Positions 53,708-64,000 of a stretch of DNA of 64,000 bases are shown in pieces. Position 1 is the stretch's first letter. Each line of letters starts with the position of its first letter. The stretch comes from Scalesia atractyloides (taxonomy: Eukaryota > Streptophyta > Magnoliopsida > Asterales > Asteraceae), in NCBI GenBank assembly GCA_947069175.1, contig CAMTDV010000017.1, forward strand, positions 51,593,137-51,657,136, given 5' to 3'. The notes beneath the pieces were generated by a model, which had not been told where the DNA came from, ran no database searches, and saw only the letters and a program-made list of their open reading frames with translations. Position numbers and translations under genes: made by a program.

Positions 53708-56055
53708 CGTTATCAGCACGAGTCGTTTTTTAAGTTGGATTGCATCATCATAAAGTTGAATCTAGGTGCGTATTTATTTTCGCTTCATCAAAGTATCATC
53801 AATCAAATCATCTTACAAGTAAGTTTTATCTTTATTCATGATATTCGTATCAATTATGAATATTTATGTCATATATGTTATTGTGAAAATTATTGATCGA
53901 TATATTTATACAAATTCATAATCAAAAACTAATGTTAATCGGTGAGACGAAGATATACCATAATCATAAATGTTATATTATTATTTTATGTGTCGATGTT
54001 AAAACTTATTCAATTTTATCATCAACTATTGGTATCTTTGCATCACTAAAGGGTTATTTAAATTATGTAAGAGTAACTATATTAATTGTTTATCAACCCA
54101 CATAATGCATTTAACTATTCTTCATATACTTATTCGAAAGGCTATAGTCTATGTGTTTATGGTATGGAATATGAATAGACATATCTTAAATATATTTTCT
54201 TTTGGATCATACATGTGTAATAGATATATTTAATTTTAAATTTATCTTCTCTGATCTTGAAAAGTTGATCTGAAAATGCCAATTTATTTATTCATAGTTG
54301 AAGTATGAAGTTCGAAGTAAATGATGTAAATAAATTTGGTATCCTTGGCTAAAATAATAATAACTGATCCGCTACCAAAAATTAAACGTTCCTCTCCATG
54401 AGTTTTATATTTGTTATATTTGTTAATTATTGTGCTTATTGATCCTATATACTGGTTGATAAAGATTTGTAATTATAATTAAATGTATATTAATTTGACT
54501 GATATTCAACAAGCATGCATATTATCATAAATTGCGTGTTATCGTGAAGATAAATACATGTTGTATGAATATTAATTGTGAATATATCGTATACGAATAA
54601 CACTGATATTCTTAATTGATATTCCTAATAATATCATAGTGAAGGTTTATATATTATTTGAGAACATTCTAATCATTGTATACTTCTTCAACGGACTTTT
54701 AGATGATATATAAATCAATTAAATCGGTTTTTCTTATCATATATATGATTATGTATACTTGCTTTTATATTAAAATTGAAAACAAAAGGAAAATGATTGG
54801 AGGTATGAATGATATATCTTATTAGCATTTTCTTGCTAAAGATTATTGGAAACAATTTCTTATATATGAATATTAGAATGTTGTGTTTATCTTCATCATG
54901 AGAAGTGTATTGAAAATTTTAGATTCTTCAAATTAACGTTTTTATTTTTAGAAAAAAAAATCTTTTTATTTTGAGATATATTTTTAAATTTATCGAAATT
55001 TTTATAAAGTTTTTAAGGAAGTCCCATTCATGTTATTAAATATTATATATAATCATGGAGGCACTTTATTTGAATAATTGATTACAAATTTATAACCATA
55101 GATGGTGGGTTTATATGTGGAATTGATGGATGTCAACCGAAAATTTTCTAAAACTGATCTTTTAGAAATTCTTATCATAATTTGAAGAAAACTAACATCT
55201 TATATTATATATGATTTAGTCACTATGGTTATGAAGAAAATTTATTGCTTACTTATTTAGTCTATTAGAATTGGAATGTTGTGTTCCTTTTTGGTTCTTT
55301 AAATCATCATTATTAGAATACATATTTGACGATATGTTATTAAAACATCTTGGAGATTTGATATATTTCTTTATGTTTCAAATTAAAGTGATTAATTATG
55401 TGTATCTCTTGATGTAGTAATATCATTAAAATAGTATGAATTGATTTCATACCTGTGTGATTGAGTAAAGAATGAAAATTTATGAAAGTTTTCATACCTA
55501 TCTCATTTCTTGAAGTGAATGTGATTACAAATTGGTCATTGTAAAAGTAGTGATTATAGACGTAATTGAGAAAGTTGTAATGATGAGATCGACCATTTAG
55601 AATTGTAATGGCGATCATGTTAATAATGAGATGGACCACTAAAGTGGCAAACTAAAGAGTAACTATATAACATGATGGTTGAACTTTAAAGTTACAAGAC
55701 ATTCTCTCATATATAAAGTTTTGTATTATACACGTTCAAGTAATACATATACGATCATAAACCAGAAGTTTATGTACCGTAATTATTTAATTAATTGGCA
55801 TGACTGGTTATACCATACCGAGTCAATGATGATGTGAAACATAATAAAGAACCGAAAGATTCTTCAAGCTGATAACTAGAATGTAATTTTTGCTCTTAAG
55901 GGAAATTACATATTGCCAAATAAAGGAGGGCGCGTGTCTCTAAATATTTTGGAATGATAAAAGGATTTATATTGATCCTAACATGATACCGTTTAGTATT
56001 TTAAAATCGATGCATCGTCTAAATGGTTATCAAGTCGCAACTTGAAGTTTGCATA
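53708..56055 (+). other. Interior of element E, gag region not recognisable
   Basis: AT-rich sequence with no conserved gag or protease motif that I can identify; it should be the former gag, protease and start of integrase. Confidence 0.5.
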
Positions 56056-58700
56056 ATTTCTCTTAGCTAAGAAGATACCAAGCCCGCCAGTCTAGATTCT
56101 AGATTGGCATATTTGTTTTGGTGATATAATTCCCAAGTGATTAATGATTACTGGAATAAGTGTTGAACTTTCTATATGTTTACTACGATTGATTGCAAAG
56201 ACGCTAACTATAAGAGCAAAAGTTCATTGGGTACATGTGAGTTTACATGTAATAACACAAGTTCACATCAAGCCAACAAGTTATATTACTTCATCCCCAT
56301 TATAGTTGGTTTTGGTAAGGAACCATATATGTCCCTTTTAGATTTTTAGTTGTGTGGTATATGAAACTGATCCATCACAAAGCACGAAGATAGGACCTTA
56401 AAGGTAATTGGGAATATGTTGATGAACATAGTCATTAACAAGATACTTATTCACTACCCAATAATTGATATCCATCTCAATGGATTAATATTCCCAACAT
56501 TAGGGGGAGATACAAAGGCAGTTAGAATTATAAACGAGCTAGAATGGATTATCATTGATCCTCGTACTAAAAAATGTGAACAAGAAGTTCACAAGATAAT
56601 TCATTCATAAAGATTAGAAAATTAATTACCAGACGCATTCACTGACCTAAATAGAATGACTAGCTATGTCACATATGCTAACTGCTATTGCTCTGATTAA
56701 GATAATTATCCCAAAAGGAGACAACCATATATTGGTAAGGAGTCTATTGACACATGAAGTGTGGTAGACTAGTTGATTCTAATAATAAAATTCCTCGAAT
56801 ATTGGAGCAAGTAATTAAGATGGTTAATTCGAGGTTATAGTAATAAGATCTCCTGAAGAGACAGTAGACATGATGGTTCAAGAAGAACCTCAGGTACCTG
56901 AAATTAAAGAGATCACGTTAATTTATATCATGTCTAAATTTATATGGAATCGAATCGACGTCGTTATACTTTTGTATATAAAATAGCGCTTGAAATGATA
57001 AAATGATGAAGATCAAAATTTAAGATTTGCCTATGAGAAATGAATGGCCAAAAGCGAAAAGACGCGAATAAGGCAGAGTTAAATTCTCTAATGAAATGGA
57101 AAGTTTTCAAACCAATAATCCATGCAACTGAAGTTGTAAAACATGCTGGAAACAAACAGGTCTTTTATGCGAATTATGAATTGAAAATCAAATCAAGCAA
57201 TATAAGGCAAAATTGGTGGCACAAGAATTTTCGCAAAGACCTATGATTGATTATGAGGAGACGTATTCTCAAGTGGTGGATGCATTGACTTTCCAATATT
57301 TTATTACTCTGGTAATATAAAGAGAGAATTGATATGCGTCTTATGAAAGTTATGTATCACGTGATACTAAAAGTTTACATGTAAGACCCTCAAGGATTTA
57401 AATTATCAAATCATGTAAAATAAGTTCTCGAGAACGATATAATCGTTGTATACAAATTCAAATTTGAATACGTCGAATATTATTGGAAATCTTGATGAGT
57501 ATCGTAAAGCATTTAAGTGCTTATAAGGTTAGTTGAAACATCTTATGGATGTAATTCTTGTACACCAATAAACATATATAGAAAACTTGTACTCAGTGAT
57601 TATGGTATCTCAATGTACAAGCATGGTACAATATGAATTTTACAATGATGCAAGTGTTTAAGACATCTTTACGTATGATATAAAAATCAATGAGGAAGTT
57701 TATGTGACTGAACTCCTAAAGAGTGCATGCACATACATAATTAGTCAAAGTGGAAAAAAGTATGTGAATCATTGTAAATGTCTAAAACATTGATTTCAAA
57801 ACCTCGGCAATGTATCTCTATAAAGTTGAAAAAGATTTGTATGGACTAAAATAGTAGAGTCGAATGTGATATAAACGACTTACTGATGAGCCTCAAAAGA
57901 GAAATACATATGGTGTAGTTGGTCTACTTGTTTCCATTAAAAGACCAATATGAGGTTTACAAGTATAATTGTATATGTTGATGATGTCATTGAATCTCCT
58001 GAAGAGATCAAAATGAGCTCATGTATTTAAATAAGAATTTTTAAATTAAAGATGGTATTTCAAATTTATGGCTCAATATGTAAAACACGCATTTGTATTA
58101 TTATCCATCAATCATAATGCATCTAGAAGATGTTGGACATTTTATACTAACAAAACTTATGGTGTAAGTACATTTAATGATGTCCAAGTAGTTGTTATAG
58201 AGAATGACTCTTATCATCTCCTAATAAAAAAATAATGATTCTTGGTCTAGAACTACCATAGTTAAATACCAATTCTATTAATATATCTTGGTAGTTATAC
58301 ACGAACATATGATATTAAATTCATTGAAAAATATAACGTGTATAGTGAGGAGATAATGTTTTGGTACAACATATTTTCTATACCCTTAAGTTACAAAAGA
58401 TATGGGTTTAAATTTTTCTAACCATCGAAACAAGTTTGGTTAGTTTTGTAAATGCAGGGAATTTAACAAAACAAAGTTGTGGATCTTATGATACTTATTC
58501 ACAAGAAGAAACATTTGAAGGCACATATGAAGACCATACAATGTTGCAAACATAAAGGATTGTACATTAAGAGATCAAGTAGCAAAGCATTGGCTACAAA
58601 AGTTTTAAGCAACTTTCGAGGAAGATGGACACACGTCATAAAGGATACATATTAAAATGAGGCGGAACTTTATTCAAGTTGCACTCTTTTTCCCTTAATT
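56056..58700 (+). pseudogene. pol remnants of copia element E
   Basis: The integrase-RT linker survives at 56416-56660 (LGGDTKAVRIINELEWIIID, PRTKKCEQEV, then LPDAFTDLNRMTSYV). RT survives at about 57040-57310 (ELNSLMKWKVFKPIIHATEV, then AKLVAQEFSQRPMIDYEETY). Later RT and RNase H parts are degraded beyond confident placement. The motifs fit the copia group whose primer site is TTATCAGCACGAG. Frames are riddled with stops. Confidence 0.75.
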
Positions 58701-58938
58701 AAGGTTTGTCCCATTGGGTTTCTTAATAAGGTTTTTAATAAGGCAACATACCTGGTCCAGAAGTATCAGGGGGAGATATTACGCATGACACACTGCACTC
58801 TTTTTCCTTAGCTATGATTTTCTCCCACTGGGTTTTCCTGGCAAGGTTTTTAACGAGTCAGCATCTCCAAACGTATCAAGTTGATAACTAAGCGTTTATA
58901 TATTATTTTCATTTATCACGTGGATAGTCAAGGAGGAG

Positions 58939-59163
58939 TGTAATGACTAAATTATTTATGGTGACTCTCAACGTTGTTAACTCCTGTCTCTTTATTTATT
59001 CTTTACTAATAATATGGCTTATATACAGAGGTCCTTTGTATTTGATATGATATACTCAATATCAATAAAAATTATCTCATTCTCAATGTTTCTTTCTCTA
59101 CATGATCTATGTTCTCATATTTATTATGTATATTGGTTGCTAATAGACTGTTGTTTTACAACA
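58939..59163 (+). repeat. 3' LTR of element E
   Basis: Begins TGTAATGACTAAATT and ends TTTTACAACA. Confidence 0.88.
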
Positions 59164-59227
59164 ATGTGCATATTTTCCTAATATTCACATTCATATTCTA
59201 TTAATTGATAAGCTAGCTTTTAATAGA

Positions 59228-61042
59228 TCCATCTCTTATATGTATTATTAATAATTAATGTCTAAGTCCAAATCAAGGGTGCTTTTCTAAGTCCTAAATA
59301 GGAATGGCAACCGAGTGGTCTGGGCGGGTTTAGGATATGCATTGGTGATCCAACCTCATGCCTAAAAAATATAATATAGGTTTGAGATAGGCTAAAAAGT
59401 GTCAAAAAGAAAAAAATGTATACTAAACTTTGAAAATGTAAACATGGAAATTAAAAAACTTTAAAAATAAAAAAAGTGTAAAGAAATGATATCCTCATTG
59501 AATGAAAAACATCAACCAAACAATATCTCGACTTCATAAATATAAAAAAAACTTCTTAAAACTTGATGGAAAGGAAAGAAATGAAAGTTAAGAAACCTAA
59601 AAAAAATAAAAATAAAATTGTAAAGATTTATTAGTATGTTTAACAAACATACCCTATAAATACAAATTTTGGTCCATGAATACAGTAGATGTATTCCTGA
59701 TGCATCAAAATCCAAAGCTATCAAATACAAACTATTAAAGCTCGAGAAGGTATTTAGATCTTTGGTGCACTCTAGACTTTCATCTTTTCTTTTGAGCCAA
59801 CATCCATGAAGTTTCGTCCCACTATCGACTCTCCTGTCACAAACAACTGAGATACATGATAGGTTAGTTGATGTTGTCGAGTTCAAGGTTTTTTATGCCT
59901 CACACACAAAAGCAATGCATCTACTCCTAATAAAAGCCAAAAAAAGAAGAAGACATAAATATATAAAAAAAGATACACATATATATACAAAAAATCAAAA
60001 TTTTAAAGTAAAACATATATACACAATCTTTCAAACAAAACCCATCATCTAAAAACCAAAATAAGCAATAAATATATGAGAATTTTGAGGAAAAACACAA
60101 ACTTGAAATTGAGTTTCGTAAACAATGATGTGTATCCAAGAACATACCTAAATAAAGAGTAGAAGCTATCGTCACCATTCATATTATGTGCCGCCACTGA
60201 CCAACATCGCGACCTTCACCTTCGTCTTAATCACCATAAAAATGTACCATTAATTATGCAAGAAAAAAACATATACATGTATGTTACAAAAGTCTATGTT
60301 CCAACAAACCCACACAACTTAAGAAACAATGCATATTAAAATCAAAACGATAAGTACGATCATGTTTCATGATGCATGTATACAAAGTTCCAAGGCATTT
60401 TAATTATATAATTGTATTCATTCCATAAATTAACACATGGAACAACTTTTACTTTCATATAATTCAAAAATTATGCCTCGATATATCATCCGTTCATCTA
60501 CAAATGAAGTTTTTAGTAGGTTTACCTTCAGAAATCTAAAATCCTTTAGTCATTAAATAATGCAACCATCTATGGATTCATGAAGCCTATGTCTAAGCGA
60601 ATAAGAGTGAGACTACCTGAAGCAAGAGGGCTGACCACGGTGGCTCGGTGTGACGGACGGGATGCTGACAGTAGTGGACCAACGGATTAGAGGCAGTTCT
60701 CGAGCGCGTCGGAACAATAGGCAAGAAAATCATTGCCCTCTTGTATAACTGCAGCAATTTCACATTTGGTCAGCACCAAGACAATATGCTAATTGTGCAT
60801 CCGCCTCATATGTTGCTACCAAACTCTATATTATCTGACCTTATAAACTGGAAGATATAAGATCACTTTAAATAAAATGTTTCCATTTAAGAACAAAGTG
60901 ACGTATTCTTGTGTACCATTAAATATAGCTACTATTTTACCATGTTTCATCCACTTACAAGTTATCAATTACCCGGATATCTAACATAATAAAAACATCC
61001 CGTGATATCTAGCTTGCGTTCTTCTTTTTACAACAATCCACT
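59228..61042. other. Gene-poor intergenic stretch
   Basis: AT-rich. Minus frames at 59512-59886 and 59927-60178 are open but show no recognisable domain; they resemble low-complexity or intron-like sequence. Nothing else is supported. Confidence 0.45.
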
Positions 61043-62731
61043 GATGTATTGCAAAATACATCGGTTATTCATGTATAGTTTGTATAAATTTCGTTAGTTT
61101 TAGTTTCTTTTTCATTAGAATAAGTATACTATTGATCCGATTTCGTTTTACAGGTCGGGAGAGCGTAAAATAGCATAAAAGTGGCAAAAATGAGTCGAAA
61201 GACGGAAAACTTAAGTCCTGGCTCGAGTCGGAGTGTTCAGGAGCTGAAACATAGCGAAATTACCAGTTCAGAGCCTTCTGGCGGGCCGCGACTGGTGAAG
61301 GTTACGTCTCTCACGGCCAACGAAATGACGTCACAAGGCGGTCGCGGGCCGCGACTACCTTGGTCAAACCCTCTCGCGGCCAGTGAGGGGTGTATTTGCA
61401 GATAATCTCGTAAAGGGTCAAGTTTTTGAGCTAAAAAATGATATAAAAACAAAGAGATAAGAATGAGAAACCCTAGTTACGAATTAGGGAATTGAGAGAG
61501 CTTGTTTTGGAAGAGATTAAGCAGCGTTTGAAGGTTCGTAAGCACGAGAATTATTCGGTGAAGTAAAGACTGCAGTTTGAAGACTTGCTCGGGTTTTATA
61601 ATCCTTGCTTGTTTGATTTCTCTTTTCTGAACTTGTAAAGATGAATTCTTGCTTGATTAACTCTGTTTTGTGTTCTTTAATGACTATGCTTGGCTAAAAC
61701 GTTTATACTGCCTAGACTATGATGATTGGATTGAATAAAGTTTGAACCTTTTTCGCTAATTACATGTTTTTATGGGTTAATTGTGTTTCGTAAAGAGTTT
61801 GATTATTTTACTTGGTGTGTATGCATACTTTGATTGGGTTCTTTGTTATCTATTGCTTCGTGTGAATCTTGGTGGTTGTCTGCTACGGAATAGGTTCATG
61901 CTAGATCTTTGACTGTGTGTTTTTGATCTTTAGGGCGAATCAGCCGATAAACCTTAGAAGTGATAGTTAATAATTTGATAGGTCTTAGTGTTCTACTAGT
62001 CCTTATAGCTGGAAGGTGCGGGGCTATTGGTAGGTCTTACCGGACGAATTGCTGTAGACAGCCTTTGGAAAAAGTCATGAATTAGTTAACCCGTTGGTTT
62101 ATTAGTCTATCAAGTCAAGTTAGGATATTCAAACTACCCTAGATCTATAATTGGAAAAGAGTAGGTCAGCATCAGGGTACTTACACAATAATTAGACAAT
62201 TGGAAAGACGTCTAACTGGTAGGATTAACGGCCTAGGTAATGCCATAAGTTTCACCTCAAGAAGGGTTGAGGGGCTTAGTTGGTGTTTAATAGGTTTAGT
62301 ATTATAAGATCCCGGTTCCATAAAACATGTAATTGACTTAATCGGTAAATTCTTAACATCAATCCAGGATTCTAGTATAGGTAGTCTCCATTATATCTTG
62401 AGAACAATCTTCATCTTAGTTCGTATTAGCATAACTTTAGTTAATAATTAGTTAAAATTAAATTTCCTTAGATTTTCCGTAACACCCCCCCCCCCAAAAC
62501 AATTAAAACAGTTTGAGTCGTGTCTGTCTGAGTCCTTCAGAGTCTAATCAGCGTAATTAGTAGAGTCTTGTGGGTTCGATATCCGGACTTACTTAGGATA
62601 TACTACATTGATCGGTACGCTTGCCGATTGTGTGGTTTAGGTTTAAGTTGAGTCTAGATTTTAAAGCTTCTTAGTGTCTAGCTTAAAGAGTCTAAAGTAG
62701 TTAATTTTTATAATCTGTTTAGCACAAATCA
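61043..62731 (+). mobile_element. 5' LTR of an Athila-type gypsy element I (about 1.69 kb)
   Basis: A long non-coding segment ends just before TTTTTGGCACCGTTGCCG, the Athila-style primer-binding region. Its proposed start TGATGTATTGCAAAATACATC is a perfect short hairpin. A TATA-like TATAAAAAC near 61442 and a plausible leader fit. The exact start is uncertain, since the other LTR is outside the window. Confidence 0.6.
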
Positions 62732-62734
62732 AGT

Positions 62735-62755
62735 TTTTGGCACCGTTGCCGAGGA
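62735..62755 (+). promoter_or_regulatory. Primer-binding region of element I
   Basis: TTTTTGGCACCGTTGCCGAG is the form usual in Athila elements (normally TGGCGCCGTTGCCG), with small changes. Confidence 0.7.
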
Positions 62756-62894
62756 CTCTTGGCAATTGCGTTTATTAGCTTTGATAGACTTAATTGACAT
62801 ATACGTGCTATGTGTTTTTTTTAGTCTTTTAATTTTTGTTTGAGTCTTAGTAACTATTGTCTGTTTTTCTTTGGTAGGTGTTCTTTGCTTGCAA

Positions 62895-63872
62895 TGGATG
62901 CCACATCTGCGCTCATAGGGACCTCCGCCAAAGTCACCGATGGACAAGTCAACCTCTTCTTCATCATCTTCCCACGTCAGTACACCATTTCCTTCATCTT
63001 CCACCCATTCTGACTCTACCCTCCAATCTAAACTACCAAACTTTGACTTCATACCGAAGTCTTTGCCCCATAATTCCCCACCACCTTCCCGTCCACAAAG
63101 CCCACCCGTCGTCCAAATGGCTGACCGCAGACAAACTGTCCATCAACAAGCCACTGCCGATTTTACCGGTCTCACTTCACCCATTACCGTTCCACCCATA
63201 GTAAACGACAACTCATGGCAGATTCCATCATATGCCATGCAAGCCATCACCAATACCATCTAGTTCCACGGTCGTGAGGACGAGGATACACCCGCCCACA
63301 TAAACCGTTTCTCTCGCATGCTTGCCACATTTAACCTTCAAGGAGCTCCCAATGATGCTCCTTATCTTTAGCTCTTTCCATTTTCACTTTCCGGCCGTGC
63401 AGCTACTTGGTTGGATTCTCAACCGGCCGACACTTTCACCACTTGGGCGGGACTTCGTCAAGCTTTTCTGAACAAGTATTTCCCGCCCGCTAAAGCTTCA
63501 CGTCTTCGCGATCAAATTCACTCATTCTACATGGAGCCCGACGAGTCCTACTACCTTGCTTGGGAGCGGTTTCAAAACCTTGTTGCTCGTTGCTCCTAGC
63601 ATGGTCTTTCCGATTGGGCTCTTTGTGAGAAATTCCATAACGGTCTCACCCAAGAGACTCGTGATCGTTTTGACACTAATGCGGGAGGTCATATGATGGG
63701 AAAACTTTCTGTTGCTGAGTGTTTAGAGCGTTCCGAGAACTTTGCCCAATCTCAATCTCAGTCGCGATCCGATCGACGGTATGCAAGTGGCAATTTAAAG
63801 GCCACTACTAGTGCACCCACTCGTGGAATGAACCACTCAAAAGGTCCTCGCCGAACACGACCTTATGCTTAA
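62895..63872 (+). pseudogene. gag of Athila-type element I (interrupted)
   Basis: A serine- and proline-rich N-terminus (62940-63262) leads into the Retrotrans_gag domain: FHGREDEDTPAHINRFSRML, then GRAATWLDSQPADTFTTWAG, LRQAFLNKYFPPAKASRLRD and SDWALCEKFHNGLTQETRDR up to about 63690. In-frame stops occur at 63260-63262, 63368-63370, 63597-63599 and 63870-63872. The motif set is that of Athila gag. A start at ATG 62895 runs in another frame, so the true start is unclear. The element continues past the right edge. Confidence 0.82.
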
Positions 63873-64000
63873 GAACCACCAGTCTTCTTTCCAAGACCTT
63901 CAGAGGGTTGTACGTGACATGTCTAGAAAACTTGAGGATAGATTACCAGGTCAGTTTGCAGGTAATACCCAGCAAAACCCTAATGCCCAAGCTAAAGCCA

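Larger units (their letters stand above)
53483..59163 (+). mobile_element. Ty1/copia retrotransposon E (5.7 kb), strongly decayed
   Basis: LTRs of 225 bp (53483-53707 and 58939-59163) and duplications ATGTG (53478-53482 and 59164-59168) define it. The primer-binding region TTATCAGCACGAG follows the 5' LTR and the purine tract CAAGGAGGAG precedes the 3' LTR. The LTRs differ at about 17 of 225 positions by eye, so E is older than A. The interior is AT-rich with only pol remnants. Confidence 0.88.
53128..59227 (-). mobile_element. Short non-autonomous Helitron split by element E (tentative)
   Basis: In the minus sense the 3' end shows a strong hairpin ACCCGCGAAGTTCGCGGGT followed by GATAACCTAG and then T, a standard Helitron terminus at 53128. 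The matching 5' end would be TCTATTAAAAGC preceded by A at 59227. Without E only about 410 bp remain. The 5' end is the weaker part. Confidence 0.45.

Noticed and set aside
59512..60178. Minus-strand frames of 124 and 83 codons as genes
   Set aside because: AT-rich, Phe/Ile/Tyr-rich translations without domain, splice or promoter support.
60750..60940. Possible copia RNase H remnant on the minus strand
   Set aside because: Only a few residues looked suggestive (an EADAQLA-like string); no conserved motif could be confirmed.

Overview
This window is plant nuclear DNA, almost certainly from a flowering plant. The gag, pol and envelope-like reading frames resemble the Sirevirus, Tat, Athila and Tekay-type retrotransposons common in composites (Asteraceae), so I lean to that family, from remembered family flavour only. 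About four fifths of the window is LTR retrotransposon DNA in nested layers. The host genes are few: an intact-looking two-exon secreted LysM gene (39277-49578), a damaged copy of the 60S ribosomal protein L11 gene (50167-51774, minus), and a pseudogene of the small wound-responsive (DUF3774) family (32181-32411, minus).

Left part (1-31237): one Ty1/copia Sirevirus on the minus strand, element B, was broken up by three later insertions. A Ty3/gypsy element on the minus strand (G; gag at 1-241, primer-binding site 1032-1043, LTR 1047-3312) cuts its envelope-like gene. A second Sirevirus on the plus strand (A; 4842-19524, 5-bp duplication TTGAG) sits between its pol and envelope-like genes. A small non-autonomous LTR element (C; 25614-28658, duplication TCAAC) sits inside its gag. 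The B sequence reads continuously across both A and C once they are taken out. A has LTR, gag, protease, integrase, RT, RNase H, a spacer, an envelope-like gene and LTR, all with many stops and frameshifts.

Middle part (31238-39571): a Tat-like LTR remnant, the wound-responsive pseudogene, a 2.4-kb gypsy solo LTR with perfect flanking duplication ATTTT (D; 32456-34848), AT-rich tandem repeats, a Helitron-like end, a 324-bp foldback element, then the promoter and first exon of the LysM gene.

Right part (39572-64000): a 9.8-kb minus-strand Tat-type gypsy element with an additional antisense ORF (H; 39572-49357) lies wholly within the LysM intron. Then come LysM exon 2, the RPL11 copy, a non-autonomous Mutator-like element with 9-bp duplication (51932-53058), a decayed copia element (E; 53483-59163, duplication ATGTG) apparently inside a short Helitron, a gene-poor stretch, and the 5' LTR and gag of an Athila-type gypsy element (I; 61043 to the right edge).

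The strongest unexplained signal is a family of short dyad-symmetric repeats built on AAGTTCG-NN-CGAACTT. I count roughly 70 by eye, all in non-coding parts of A, B, C and the solo LTR D. Their outer bases differ between copies but often stay complementary within a copy, and in D five of them start exactly 40 bp apart. They are shared by Ty1/copia and Ty3/gypsy elements. A second covarying structure, a set of four tRNA-like units, lies in the LTR of G.
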